Shown here piece by piece: positions 45,210-54,783 of a stretch of 64,000 nucleotides of DNA. The stretch is from Pyrinomonadaceae bacterium (lineage in GTDB: Bacteria; Acidobacteriota; Blastocatellia; Pyrinomonadales; Pyrinomonadaceae), in assembly GCA_021228405.1 (NCBI GenBank), contig JAJQRF010000016.1, positions 16,842 to 80,841 on the forward strand, read 5' to 3'. The position numbers were made by a program, and so were the translations under genes. Position 1 is the stretch's first letter. Every line of letters begins with the position of its first letter. The notes under the pieces were generated by a model. The model made no database searches and was not told the DNA's origin. It worked only from the letters and a program-made list of their open reading frames with translations.

Positions 45210-47366
45210 ATGAAAAAATCATTCCTTGCGCTCGTTTGCGCCTTTTGGTTCGTTGCAAATGTCTTTTCGCAAACCCCGAATCCGACCCCGACACCACAGC
45301 CTGCCGACGATGATGACGTTGTTAAAATTTCGACTTCGCTGATTCAGGTCGATGTCACCGTGACGGACAAAAGCGGAAAGGTCATTTCCGATCTGAAGCC
45401 CGAAGAAATAGAGATTTACGAAAACGGCAAAAAGCAGGATATTTCAAATTTTTCGTTTATTTCAAACCTCAAGAAAACGCCCGTGCCGCCCGTTGAAAGC
45501 GTGAACGGCAACGTAAACGTTCCCGTTCCGCCGCGCAATCTCAATTCTGAACAGGTGCGCCGCACGATCGCGCTCGTGGTCGACGATCTGACGCTTTCCT
45601 TTGAGAGCGTTTATTTTGTGCGCCGCGCTTTGAAAAAGTTCGTTGACGAGCAAATGCAGGACGGCGATCTCGTCGCGATCATTCGGACAGGCGCGGGAAT
45701 CGGCGCACTTCAACAGTTTACGACCGACAAACGCCAACTTTACGCCGCTATCGAAAAGGTTAAATGGAATCCTGCGGGAAACGGCAGAATCGGTGCGTTT
45801 GCTCCGCTCGAATCCGTCACTTCCTTACCTCAAACGGGCAGTGAAGAGGAAGATTCGGATACTTTACAAACCGATGCGGAAAGCGAACTAAACAATCTGC
45901 GCGAAAGCATTTTTGCGACCGGAACACTCGGCGCGATCAATTTCATCGTGCGCGGAATGCAGGATTTGCCGGGCAGAAAATCGGTTATGCTTTTGTCGGA
46001 CGGTTTCCGAATCCTGACGACTGGCAACAGCGGTTTTCTTGAATCGTCGCGGGTTTTGGAGTCTTTGCGGCGGTTGGTCGATCTCGCTAATCGTTCGTCG
46101 GTGGTCATCTACACGATGGACGCGCGCGGATTGCAATATACCGGACTTACGGCGGCTGACAATACCGACGGAAGAAGCGCGGAACAGGTCGAACAGGCTT
46201 TGAGCAACCGGCGCGCCGAGCTTTTCGATACGCAGGAAGGCTTGCGCTATCTGGCTCAACAAACAGGTGGCATTTCGGTCGTAAACAACAACGATCTGAG
46301 CCAGGGAATTTCACGGATGCTCGACGATCAAAGTTACTATTTGATAGGTTATCAGCCTGACGAGGAAACCTTCGACCCGAAAACGAGGCGATTTAATAAG
46401 CTTGCCGTTAAAGTAATTCGTCCGGGCGCGCGGGTTCGCTACCGCAGTGGATTTTTCGGAATTTCCAACGAAGCGATCGCCAATAAACCGACAACGAACC
46501 TGACTCCGGCGCAACAGATCAACAACGCGCTCACGTCGCCTTTTGCCGTGAACGACATTTCTCTGCGCTTAAATGCTCTGTTCGGTGCGGATGCCAAACA
46601 GCAGGTTTTCATCCGCTCGTTTTTGCACGTTAAGGGTGATAATCTGACTTTTACGGAAGGTGCGGACGGCAGTAAAAAAGCGGTTTTCGACGTGGTTGCG
46701 GTGAGTTTCGGCGATAACGGAATGATCGTTGACGAGATCAGTAAAACTTACACGATAACCGCAAAAGATGACGTTCTAAAGGTCATCCGAACGAACGGAT
46801 TTGTTTACGATTTTACGTTCCCGATAAAAAAATCGGGCGCATATCAGCTTCGCGTGGCACTGCGCGACACGGTCAGCGGAAAGGTCGGCTCGGCGAATCA
46901 ATTTGTCGAAGTTCCAAATCTGAAAAAAGAACGCTTGACGGTTTCGGGCATAATTCTGGAAAACATTTCGCTCAAGGAATGGCAAAGCCGGAGCGAAGGC
47001 AAACCGCCCGAAGTATCGCTCTCCGACCCGCAAACGGCAACGTCGCTTCGCCAGTTCAAACGCGGAACCATCCTGAATTTCGGAACACAGGTCTACAACG
47101 CCAAACTCGACACTACGCGCAAACCCAATCTGACCTATCAAACCAGAATTTTCCGTGACGGAAAACAGATTTTTGAGGGCAAACCGCAACCGATCTCCGG
47201 GCAAAATCTGACCGAGCCGGAGAGAATTCCGGTGACGAGCACGTTGAGTCTGGGAATGGAAATGCCGCTCGGCGAATATGTTTTGCAAATGGTCATCACC
47301 GATAATTTAGCTAAAGAAAAGCGCAGGGTCGCTTCGCAATTCGTCCAGTTTGAATTGATTCAATAA
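45210..47366 (+). CDS. Secreted VWFA-related protein (acidobacterial type)
   Basis: 718-residue exported protein. The ATG at 45210 has a ribosome site (AGGAG at 45196-45200) and a signal peptide (MKKSFLALVCAFWFVANVFS). After a Pro-rich linker, STSLIQVDVTVTDKSGKVIS and PEEIEIYENGKKQDISNF form the family's N-terminal beta domain. The VWFA region (about residues 110-400) has IALVVDDLTLSF in place of a DxSxS MIDAS, so metal binding may be lost. Typical SYYLIGYQPDEETFDPKTRR and beta-rich C-terminal domains follow. It is the second such protein in the window (the first is at 33649). Confidence 0.87.
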   Translation: MKKSFLALVCAFWFVANVFSQTPNPTPTPQPADDDDVVKISTSLIQVDVTVTDKSGKVISDLKPEEIEIYENGKKQDISNFSFISNLKKTPVPPVESVNGNVNVPVPPRNLNSEQVRRTIALVVDDLTLSFESVYFVRRALKKFVDEQMQDGDLVAIIRTGAGIGALQQFTTDKRQLYAAIEKVKWNPAGNGRIGAFAPLESVTSLPQTGSEEEDSDTLQTDAESELNNLRESIFATGTLGAINFIVRGMQDLPGRKSVMLLSDGFRILTTGNSGFLESSRVLESLRRLVDLANRSSVVIYTMDARGLQYTGLTAADNTDGRSAEQVEQALSNRRAELFDTQEGLRYLAQQTGGISVVNNNDLSQGISRMLDDQSYYLIGYQPDEETFDPKTRRFNKLAVKVIRPGARVRYRSGFFGISNEAIANKPTTNLTPAQQINNALTSPFAVNDISLRLNALFGADAKQQVFIRSFLHVKGDNLTFTEGADGSKKAVFDVVAVSFGDNGMIVDEISKTYTITAKDDVLKVIRTNGFVYDFTFPIKKSGAYQLRVALRDTVSGKVGSANQFVEVPNLKKERLTVSGIILENISLKEWQSRSEGKPPEVSLSDPQTATSLRQFKRGTILNFGTQVYNAKLDTTRKPNLTYQTRIFRDGKQIFEGKPQPISGQNLTEPERIPVTSTLSLGMEMPLGEYVLQMVITDNLAKEKRRVASQFVQFELIQ

Positions 47367-47374
47367 GCAAAGCC

Positions 47375-47435
47375 GATTGATTTTCAGTTAAATAAAACAT
47401 ACTCTTTATGTTTTGCTTTATGCTGAAAATCAATC
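47375..47435. repeat. 61-base palindromic hairpin over the start of the enolase-superfamily gene
   Basis: Outer arms GATTGATTTTCAG / CTGAAAATCAATC (13 bases, perfect) and inner arms AAAACATA / TATGTTTT around a CTCTT loop, separated by a small internal loop. The right outer arm encodes the first codons after the ATG at 47420. It could terminate the upstream VWFA transcript, control translation, or be a repeat relic. Confidence 0.75.
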
Positions 47436-48535
47436 AAATCGAACTTTTTGAGATCAATCTTCCGCTTGTCCATTTTTTTGAAACGAGTTTCGGCAGAACC
47501 TACGAACGCCGGATAATTCTGGTGCGCGTCGAAGACGTTTCCGGCGCAGAAGGATGGGGCGAATGCACGGCGGGCGAAACGCCTTCGTATTCGGAAGAAT
47601 GGACGGACGCGGCGTGGGCGGTCATCGAAAGAATTATCGCGCCGGTGGTGATCGGTGTCGAAGTCGAAAACGCCGCGAAAATCTGGGATTTGATGAAACA
47701 GATTCGCGGCAATAGAATGGCAAAAGCCGCCGTTGAAACGGCTTGCTGGGATTTGGAAGCGAAAAAGCTCGGCGTTCCGCTCTGGCGGCATTTGGGCGGG
47801 ATCAATAAAGAAATCGCCTGCGGCGTTTCGATCGGGATTCAGGATTCGGTCGAACAGCTTTTGGAGAAGATCAAAACGGAAGTTGACGCGGGTTATCAAC
47901 GCATCAAGATAAAAATCGCGCCGCATTGGGATTACGAAGTCATCAAAAAAGTGCGCGAAACTTTCGGCGACATTCAATTGATGGGCGACGCGAATTCGGC
48001 TTATACGTTGAACGACATCGACAAGTTGAAAAGTCTGGACGAATTCGATCTGATGATGCTCGAACAGCCTTTGCCGCACGACGACATCATCGACCACGCC
48101 AAATTACAAATGCAGATTTCAACGCCCGTTTGCCTTGATGAACCGATCAAATCGCCCGAAGATGCGCGCAAAGCGATTGAATTAAGATCGGGCAAGATCA
48201 TTAATCTGAAAAACGGTCGCGTCGGCGGACACAGTGAATCGAAACGCATCGAAAAACTTTGCCGTGAAGCCGGAATTCCCGTCTGGTGCGGCGGAATGTT
48301 GGAATCGGGAATCGGACGTGCACACAATATCGCGATTTCGACGCTGGCGGGTTACACGATGCCGGGCGACGTTTCGGCAAGCAAAAGATACTGGCACGAA
48401 GACATCATCGAACCGGCGGTCGAAGTTTCGGTAAGCGGAACGATCACCGCACCCGAATCAGCCGGAATCGGTTTCGAGGTCAAACGCGGTTTGATCGAAC
48501 GCTTGGCGGTGCGGAAAAATTTGCTTGCATTTTGA
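47420..48535 (+). CDS. menC: Enolase-superfamily enzyme: o-succinylbenzoate synthase / dipeptide epimerase type
   Basis: 371-residue enzyme of the muconate-lactonising subgroup. Catalytic residues are all visible: Lys163-x-Lys165 (RIKIKIAP), metal ligands Asp190 (MGDANSAY), Glu215 (MLEQPL) and Asp240 (CLDEPI), and Lys264 (INLKNGRVGG). Sequence style fits the o-succinylbenzoate synthase/N-succinylamino-acid racemase branch. No other menaquinone gene is nearby, so a racemase or epimerase role is possible and the symbol is tentative. The ATG at 47420 is chosen; an in-frame ATG at 47408 is inside the same hairpin. Confidence 0.8.
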   Translation: MLKINQIELFEINLPLVHFFETSFGRTYERRIILVRVEDVSGAEGWGECTAGETPSYSEEWTDAAWAVIERIIAPVVIGVEVENAAKIWDLMKQIRGNRMAKAAVETACWDLEAKKLGVPLWRHLGGINKEIACGVSIGIQDSVEQLLEKIKTEVDAGYQRIKIKIAPHWDYEVIKKVRETFGDIQLMGDANSAYTLNDIDKLKSLDEFDLMMLEQPLPHDDIIDHAKLQMQISTPVCLDEPIKSPEDARKAIELRSGKIINLKNGRVGGHSESKRIEKLCREAGIPVWCGGMLESGIGRAHNIAISTLAGYTMPGDVSASKRYWHEDIIEPAVEVSVSGTITAPESAGIGFEVKRGLIERLAVRKNLLAF

Positions 48536-48568
48536 CGAGAAAAATATTTATTCATTCCTTCAATGGTT

Positions 48569-48577
48569 TGTTATAAT
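48569..48577 (+). promoter_or_regulatory. Extended -10 promoter
   Basis: TGTTATAAT is a perfect extended -10 (TGnTATAAT). The -35 region (TTATTC) is weak, as is usual with extended -10 sites. It lies about 87 bases before the ATG of the dehydrogenase/PEBP fusion, which has its own AAGGGAAG ribosome site. Confidence 0.55.
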
Positions 48578-48663
48578 TTGATTCAAGCGGGAATCGATTT
48601 TTTGCAGAGCCGAAAAACGGTTTCCGCTCGAATTTTAAATTTTACGAACAAGGGAAGGGAAGA

Positions 48664-50421
48664 ATGAAGAAAAAAATTATCTACGGCATCGCCGTAAGTG
48701 CTTTGCTGTCTATTTGCGGACAAAACGTTTTCAACCAGAAAACACGCGAACTGCGCACCATCGAAGGAAGCTACAACGACACCGCAACCATCGCGCCGAC
48801 CAATCAACGAATCAAAACTTTAAAATTGCCCGCCGGATTTTCGGTCGCAAAATTTGCCGAGATCGCCAATCCGCGAATGCTGGCGGTTTCAAATGACGGA
48901 ACGGTTTACGTTTCACAGCGCACGCCCGGAACGCTTTCGATGCTGAAGGATACGAACGGCGACGGGGTTGCCGACATTACGAAAGTCGTCGCGGAAAAGA
49001 AACAGATGCACGGTGTTTACGTGGACGGAAACAGAATCTACCTCGCCACCGTCAAAGAAGTTTACGTTGCCGACATCAAATCGGACGGCAGTTTGGGCGA
49101 ACTCAAAATGCTCATCAACGATCTGCCTGACGCGGGACAGCATCCGAACCGGACTCTGGCGGTTAAAAACGGCAAAATCTGGATCACGGTCGGTTCGACC
49201 TGCAATGCTTGCGACGAATCGACACCGGAAGCCGCGACGATTCTGACGACCGATCTGAAAGGCAAAAATCGGCAAATTTACGCTTCAGGATTGCGAAATA
49301 CGATCGGTTTCGGCTGGCATCCCGTTTCCAACAAACTTTTCGGAATGGATCACGGCATCGATATGCTCGGCGACAACGATCAGGAAGAAGAATTGAACGA
49401 GATCATCGAGGGCAAAAAATACGGTTGGGCTTACGTTTATTCGACCGCGAAACTCAATCCGCACAATCTTGTGCCGAAAGATTTGGGATTGACGAACGCG
49501 GATTGGGCAAAGCAATCGGAAAATCCCGTTCTGCTTTACACGCCGCACGCCGCGCCGATGCAGATGGCTTTCAATACGGGAAATATGTTTCCGTCCGAAT
49601 ATAAAAACGACGCGTTCGTAGCGATGCGCGGAAGCTGGAACCGCGTTCCGCCGTCAGGTTATGAAGTCGTGCGAATCCGTTTCGATCAATCGGGAAATCC
49701 GACGAAGATCGAACCTTTTCTGACTGGTTTTCTCGTCAAAGGCGGCGCGCCAGACGGAAAGGACGCGCATTTTGCGAGAATTTCTGGTTTGGCGATGATG
49801 AAAGACGGTTCGATGCTCGTGACGGACGACACGAACAACATCATATACCGCGTTTCGTATAATCAAAATCAGATGCCGGCGATTATGTCGCGCGACGATA
49901 TTTCGATGAAATTGTCCGAAACCGCCAACGCGCCCGCAACGATTCAGGTAAAATCGACGGCGTTTGCAAATATGGGAATGCTTGCCGACAAATATTCCGC
50001 GTATTTTCAGGACGTTTCGCCCGAAATCTCGTGGACGGGCGTTCCCGCAAATGCGAAATCGCTCGTTCTGATGATGGAAGACCCGGACGCGAGCTTGAAA
50101 CCCGTGACGCATTGGCTCGTCGCAAATATTTCGCCGAATGTCACGGGATTTCCCGAAAACGTGATGAAAACCGAAAAATACGGTGACGCGATGCAGGGCG
50201 CGAATCAAAACGGCAAACCGGGTTATTACGGACCGATGCCGCCGCCCGCTGATAAACCGCACGGCTATCATTTTCAAATCTTCGCGCTTGATACAAAATT
50301 GAACTTGCCGGGCGGTTTTAACCGCCAGGCTTTGCTCGACGCGATGAAGGGACACGTCATCGCCAAAGGTGAAACCATCGGAATGTATCAGCGAAAGCCC
50401 GACTTGCGTGAGAAAAAATAG
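48664..50421 (+). CDS. Fusion: PQQ-dependent sugar dehydrogenase-like propeller + PEBP (YbhB/Raf kinase inhibitor-like) domain
   Basis: 585-residue exported protein. An N-terminal signal (MKKKIIYGIAVSALLSICGQ) is followed by a beta-propeller of the GSDH/sorbosone type (residues about 55-405): TYRVSQ-like strands, CNACDE, a HPVSNKLFGMDHGID segment and FVAMRGSWNR. Residues about 425-580 are a phosphatidylethanolamine-binding-protein domain with MMEDPDAS (Asp473), THWLVANI (His483-Trp484) and GYYGPMPPP (from Gly520). Both halves are intact and in one frame. The first should oxidise sugars or aldoses with PQQ in the periplasm; the second binds ligands of unknown identity. Confidence 0.85.
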   Translation: MKKKIIYGIAVSALLSICGQNVFNQKTRELRTIEGSYNDTATIAPTNQRIKTLKLPAGFSVAKFAEIANPRMLAVSNDGTVYVSQRTPGTLSMLKDTNGDGVADITKVVAEKKQMHGVYVDGNRIYLATVKEVYVADIKSDGSLGELKMLINDLPDAGQHPNRTLAVKNGKIWITVGSTCNACDESTPEAATILTTDLKGKNRQIYASGLRNTIGFGWHPVSNKLFGMDHGIDMLGDNDQEEELNEIIEGKKYGWAYVYSTAKLNPHNLVPKDLGLTNADWAKQSENPVLLYTPHAAPMQMAFNTGNMFPSEYKNDAFVAMRGSWNRVPPSGYEVVRIRFDQSGNPTKIEPFLTGFLVKGGAPDGKDAHFARISGLAMMKDGSMLVTDDTNNIIYRVSYNQNQMPAIMSRDDISMKLSETANAPATIQVKSTAFANMGMLADKYSAYFQDVSPEISWTGVPANAKSLVLMMEDPDASLKPVTHWLVANISPNVTGFPENVMKTEKYGDAMQGANQNGKPGYYGPMPPPADKPHGYHFQIFALDTKLNLPGGFNRQALLDAMKGHVIAKGETIGMYQRKPDLREKK

Positions 50422-50426
50422 ATAAA

Positions 50427-50514
50427 GTGGAAAACGGAAAATGGAAAATGGAAAATAAATCCGGATATTTTGGCGGAAGTTTTCCGTTTTCCACTTTTTG
50501 TTTTCCGTTTTTTC
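50427..50514. repeat. Inverted repeat of GGAAAA-type units overlapping a start codon
   Basis: The left arm (GTGGAAAACGGAAAA, 50427-50441) and right arm (TTTTCCGTTTTCCAC, 50480-50494) are exact complements, with further ATGGAAA and GTTTTCC units on each side. It runs from the upstream stop into about the twentieth codon of the TonB receptor. The same family is at 26753-26870. Confidence 0.8.
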
Positions 50515-52832
50515 TGTGGTTAATTTTTCTTGCATTGCCGACCGCCGCGCAGACAGTTTCGGGAGTTGTCACCGATCAAAAGAATGCGCCGATTCAAAAC
50601 GCGGAAGTTTCCCTTTACAACAAACCGAAAATTCTCGCTCAAACCGCGACCGATGCGGACGGGAAGTTTGCAATCGCTCTGCAAAATACACAAAACGCCT
50701 TGCTTGAAATAAAAGCGCAGGGTTTTGCGACATTTTCAAAAACACTTTCACCGAATTTCAGCGAAAAACTGAAAATTATTTTGGAACCGCAACCTTTGCG
50801 TGATGAAGTGACCGTTTCGATCACGCGCACGGAATCGCGTCTTTCGGAAACTCCCGCGAGTGTGATTGTCTTGAATCGTGAAAATCTCGAAACGACCGCC
50901 GCGCAGACGGTTGACGATTCGTTGCGGCAAATTGCTAGTTTTACTTTGTTTCGGCGCAGTTCCAGCAAGACGACGAACCCGACGACGCAGGGCGCAAATC
51001 TGCGCGGTTTGGCGGGAAGCGGTGCATCGCGCACATCGGTTTTGCTTGACGGTCTATCATTGAACGACGCTTTCGGCGGTTGGACTTTCTGGTCGCGTGT
51101 TCCAAACATCGCCGTTTCGCAAGCGGAAGTTTTGCGCGGCGGCGCGAGTGCTTTTTACGGCGATCAGGGCTTGAGCGGCGCGGTCAGTTTGCGGACAAGT
51201 TCGTTTAACGAAAAGCCGATCTTTCGCTTTCAAACTTCCGCCGGAACGCAGGAAACTTTCGACGGAAGCCTTTTCACGGCTTACGGAAAGCGCGGCTGGA
51301 ATTTCGATCTGGCATTGGAAACTTTTCAAACAAAAGGCTACATTCCGACTGCTGAAACGGAACGCGGCACGATCGATACAAACGCGAACAGCCGACACAG
51401 TAATGGATTTTTGACGATTGAAAAACGCTTCGACACGACAAACAGGTCAGAACCATCTGCGGTAGCGGATGGGTTAAATTTTAATATTTCAAGACTTTTC
51501 GTCAAAACAAATATTTTCGGCGAAAGACGCGACAACGGTACGAGTCTGACGAATAACCAAACATATTTTCGCCAGATCGCGCTCGGGGCGGATTTTTCGG
51601 GCGAAAATATCGGCGCGTTTCAGTTTCGTTCATTCATCGAGAAACAAACTTACGATCAAACGTTTTCGGCGATTTCCAATAATCGAAACACGGAAACTTT
51701 GTCGCGTATTCAGCGCGTGCCGTCGCAATCGTTCGGTGCAAATGTGTTTTGGTCGAAGATTTTCGGTGCAGATCACGTCGTTTCGAGTTCGCTCGAATTC
51801 AAACAGGTTCGCGGTTTCAGCGACGAGATCGTTTTCGTCAACAATCGCCAAAGTTCGCTCGTCGGCGCAGGCGGAAATCAGCAGATTTTCGGCGTTTTCG
51901 TGCAGGACGCGTGGCGCGTGACGAAAAAATTGAATATCAATCCCGGCGGGCGTTTCGATTATTGGGAAAACAAAAACGCGCTTGTTTCGACGAAAACTTT
52001 GGCAAACAACCTGACGAATACGACGAATTTTCCCGACCGCAACGAAACCGCTTTCAGCCCGCGAATCGCCGCGCTTTATGCGGTAAACGGAAATTTTTCG
52101 GTGGTTGCGTCTTACGCAAAATCGTTTCGCGCGCCGAATCTGAACGAACTTTACCGCGCTTTCCGCGTCGGAAATGTGCTCACGCTGGCAAATGAAAATT
52201 TGAGATCGGAACGCGCCGATACGTTTGAAACGGGTTTGAATTTTGTCGGTTTTGCAAGAAAATTAAATTTGCGCGGGAATTTCTTCATCGCCGAAGTTTC
52301 GCGTCCCGTCGTTTCGGTCACGCTTACGACCGCACCGAATCTCATCACGCGCCAACGTCAAAATGTCGGGAAAACACGGGCGAAAGGTTTTGAATTCGAT
52401 GCCGACTACGCACCGTTTGGGAATCTGAGATTTTCGGCAAGTTATCTTTTTACCGATTCGCGGTTTTTGCAGGCGCAAACGCGACCGCAGGAAAGCGTGC
52501 AGAATGTCGAACTGACCGGCAAATTTCTCCCGCAAGTCGCACGCAATCAATTAACTTTTCAGAGCGTTTACCGTCCGCTTCGCAAACTCACATTTTCCCT
52601 GCAAGCGCGATTTTCCGGCGCGCAGTTTGAAGACGATCTGAACACTTTGCGCCTAAGACCTTATGCGATCCTCGACGCTTTCATTTCCTACAAATTCAAA
52701 AAGATCGAAATTTTTTCAGCCGCCGAAAACCTTTTCGATTCGCGTTACGACATCGGACTGACACCAAATCGAACCGCCGCCGCGCCGCGTTTCGTTCGCA
52801 TCGGTTTGCGCTTTGATTTAGGCAGCAAATAA
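50448..52832 (+). CDS. TonB-dependent outer-membrane receptor
   Basis: 794-residue receptor. A signal peptide with an unusual Phe/Pro core (FPFSTFCFPFFLWLIFLAL) ends near PTAAQ. A carboxypeptidase-regulatory-like domain follows (GVVTDQKNAPIQNAEVSLYN, about residues 30-105), then the plug (ETPASVIVLNRENLET, GLAGSGASRTSVLLDGLSLN) and a C-terminal beta-barrel ending in IGLRFDLGSK. There is no obvious TonB box, as is common in this group. It probably imports a siderophore, cobalamin or glycan. The ATG at 50448 is used; a GTG at 50427 lies in the same repeat. Confidence 0.88.
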   Translation: MENKSGYFGGSFPFSTFCFPFFLWLIFLALPTAAQTVSGVVTDQKNAPIQNAEVSLYNKPKILAQTATDADGKFAIALQNTQNALLEIKAQGFATFSKTLSPNFSEKLKIILEPQPLRDEVTVSITRTESRLSETPASVIVLNRENLETTAAQTVDDSLRQIASFTLFRRSSSKTTNPTTQGANLRGLAGSGASRTSVLLDGLSLNDAFGGWTFWSRVPNIAVSQAEVLRGGASAFYGDQGLSGAVSLRTSSFNEKPIFRFQTSAGTQETFDGSLFTAYGKRGWNFDLALETFQTKGYIPTAETERGTIDTNANSRHSNGFLTIEKRFDTTNRSEPSAVADGLNFNISRLFVKTNIFGERRDNGTSLTNNQTYFRQIALGADFSGENIGAFQFRSFIEKQTYDQTFSAISNNRNTETLSRIQRVPSQSFGANVFWSKIFGADHVVSSSLEFKQVRGFSDEIVFVNNRQSSLVGAGGNQQIFGVFVQDAWRVTKKLNINPGGRFDYWENKNALVSTKTLANNLTNTTNFPDRNETAFSPRIAALYAVNGNFSVVASYAKSFRAPNLNELYRAFRVGNVLTLANENLRSERADTFETGLNFVGFARKLNLRGNFFIAEVSRPVVSVTLTTAPNLITRQRQNVGKTRAKGFEFDADYAPFGNLRFSASYLFTDSRFLQAQTRPQESVQNVELTGKFLPQVARNQLTFQSVYRPLRKLTFSLQARFSGAQFEDDLNTLRLRPYAILDAFISYKFKKIEIFSAAENLFDSRYDIGLTPNRTAAAPRFVRIGLRFDLGSK

Positions 52833-53025
52833 TTTCGACAATGATCTGTTCGAGAGATTTTACCCGCATTTTCTCCGCACCGCGTTAAAAAATCCCGCAC
52901 TGCGACGCCTGCAAGCCGTTTCACGCTCCCGGCACGATGTTTTGTGTAATTTACAAAGCGGATCGCACGTCTTAGCCGTCGCCTTTCGGGATATTTTCCC
53001 GATTGCACGATTTTGTTCTTGTTAA

Positions 53026-53055
53026 TTCACTTTTTGCCGCTCGAAATGATAAAAT
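53026..53055 (+). promoter_or_regulatory. Possible promoter for ettA
   Basis: TTCACT, an 18-base spacer and TAAAAT preceded by TGA (extended -10 TGATAAAAT). The predicted leader before the ATG at 53078 would be about 15 bases, with no ribosome site. The rest of the 245-base gap holds nothing recognisable. Confidence 0.35.
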
Positions 53056-53077
53056 ATCAGCTTTTAATATATAAAAT

Positions 53078-54766
53078 ATGAGCAACCACGAACCTAACAA
53101 AATTATTTTTTCGATGGTCAAGGTGAGTAAGTTTTACGACAAAAAGCCTGTCCTGAAAGACATTTATTTATCATTTTTTTACGGCGCGAAGATCGGCGTG
53201 CTCGGTTTGAACGGCGCGGGAAAATCTTCGCTTTTGCGGATCATCGCCGGAACGGATAAGGATTTTAACGGCGAAGTCGTTTTCTCAAAAGGCTATTCGG
53301 TTGGCTATCTGGAACAGGAACCGAAGCTGGACGAATCGAAAACGGTCAAGGAAATCGTCGAGGAAGCGGTGCAGGGAACGGTCGATCTGCTCAAGGAATT
53401 TGAAGAGATCAATATGAAATTTGCCGAACCGATGACCGACGACGAGATGAACGCGCTCATCGAACGGCAGGGCGAAGTGCAGGAAAAACTAGATCACGCC
53501 GACGCTTGGGATTTGGATTCGCGGCTTGAAATGGCGATGGACGCACTGCGCTGTCCGCCGCCGGAAACGCCGATCAAAAATCTTTCGGGCGGTGAAAAAC
53601 GCCGCGTTGCACTGTGCCGTCTGTTGTTGCAAAAGCCCGATATTCTGCTCCTTGACGAACCGACCAACCATCTCGATGCGGAAACGGTTTCGTGGCTCGA
53701 ACAGCATTTGCAGAAATATGAAGGCACGATCATCGCCGTTACGCACGACCGTTATTTTCTCGACAACATCGCGGGTTGGATTCTCGAACTCGATCGCGGC
53801 GAGGGCATCCCGTATCAGGGAAATTATTCGTCGTGGCTCGAACAGAAACAACAACGTCTGGCGCAGGAACAGAAAGGCGAAGACAAACGCGCGAAAACGC
53901 TCGAACGCGAATTGGAATGGATTCGGATGTCGCCGAAAGGTCGCCACGCCAAATCGAAGGCGAGAATCAACGATTACGAAAAACTCGTTGCCGAAGAGTC
54001 CGAAAAACGTTCGGAAACGCTGGAAATATATATTCCACCGGGCGAACGCCTGGGCGATATTGTCATCGAAGCGCACGGCGTTTCAAAGGCTTTCGGCGAC
54101 AAATTGCTGTTTGAAAATCTCGAATTTTCCTTGCCGAAAGGCGGCATCGTCGGCGTGATCGGACCGAACGGCGCGGGTAAAACGACGCTGTTTCGTTTAA
54201 TTACGGGACAGGATAATGCCGATTCGGGCGATTTCCGCGTCGGCGAAACGGTCAAACTCGGCTACGTCGATCAGTCGCGTGATTCGCTGGCGGCGGACAA
54301 GACCGTTTTTGACGAGATCACCGACGGGCACGATGTCGTCCAACTCGGCAAGCGCGAGATGAATTCACGCGCATACGTTTCGCGTTTCAATTTTAGCGGA
54401 AGCGATCAGCAGAAGTTCGTCGGAATGCTTTCGGGCGGCGAACGCAACCGCGTTCATCTGGCGAAAATGCTGAAATCGGGCGCAAATGTTCTCCTGCTCG
54501 ACGAACCGACGAACGATCTCGACGTGAACACGATGCGCGCGCTGGAAGAAGCTCTGGAAAATTTCGGCGGTTGTGCCGTCGTGATTTCCCACGACCGCTG
54601 GTTTCTGGACAGGATCGCAACGCATATTTTAGCGTTTGAAGGCGATTCAAAGGTCGAATTCTTCGACGGAAACTATTCCGAATACGAAGCCGACCGCAAA
54701 CGCCGCCTCGGGCACGATGCCGACCAGCCGCACCGCATCAAGTATCGCAGTTTGACGCGCGCGTAA
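53078..54766 (+). CDS. ettA: Energy-dependent translational throttle protein EttA (ABC-F)
   Basis: 562-residue cytoplasmic ABC-F ATPase that binds the ribosomal E site and gates translation by ATP/ADP ratio. Two ABC domains lie in one chain: Walker [10 protein letters not shown] (43-51), signature LSGGE (169-173) with [11 protein letters not shown], then Walker A GPNGAGK (362-368), signature LSGGE (451-455) with [11 protein letters not shown]. The P-site interaction linker between them is rich in Arg/Lys ([20 protein letters not shown]), and the arm region in domain 1 has the EttA-type acidic helices. Length and motifs are typical. Confidence 0.95.
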   Translation: MSNHEPNKIIFSMVKVSKFYDKKPVLKDIYLSFFYGAKIGVLGLNGAGKSSLLRIIAGTDKDFNGEVVFSKGYSVGYLEQEPKLDESKTVKEIVEEAVQGTVDLLKEFEEINMKFAEPMTDDEMNALIERQGEVQEKLDHADAWDLDSRLEMAMDALRCPPPETPIKNLSGGEKRRVALCRLLLQKPDILLLDEPTNHLDAETVSWLEQHLQKYEGTIIAVTHDRYFLDNIAGWILELDRGEGIPYQGNYSSWLEQKQQRLAQEQKGEDKRAKTLERELEWIRMSPKGRHAKSKARINDYEKLVAEESEKRSETLEIYIPPGERLGDIVIEAHGVSKAFGDKLLFENLEFSLPKGGIVGVIGPNGAGKTTLFRLITGQDNADSGDFRVGETVKLGYVDQSRDSLAADKTVFDEITDGHDVVQLGKREMNSRAYVSRFNFSGSDQQKFVGMLSGGERNRVHLAKMLKSGANVLLLDEPTNDLDVNTMRALEEALENFGGCAVVISHDRWFLDRIATHILAFEGDSKVEFFDGNYSEYEADRKRRLGHDADQPHRIKYRSLTRA

Positions 54767-54783
54767 ACGATGAAAGTAAAGTT

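Noticed and set aside
45210..47366. Long N-terminal extension from 45051
   Set aside because: The extension has no ribosome site and would bury the signal peptide; the ATG at 45210 has a good ribosome site.
49654..50535. Minus-strand open frame of 293 codons
   Set aside because: It lies entirely over the dehydrogenase/PEBP fusion and the receptor start; its product is rich in Arg, His and Phe, as expected of an antisense shadow.
53489..54158. Long alternative frames on both strands inside ettA
   Set aside because: ettA has all ABC-F motifs; the others are Arg-rich out-of-frame products.
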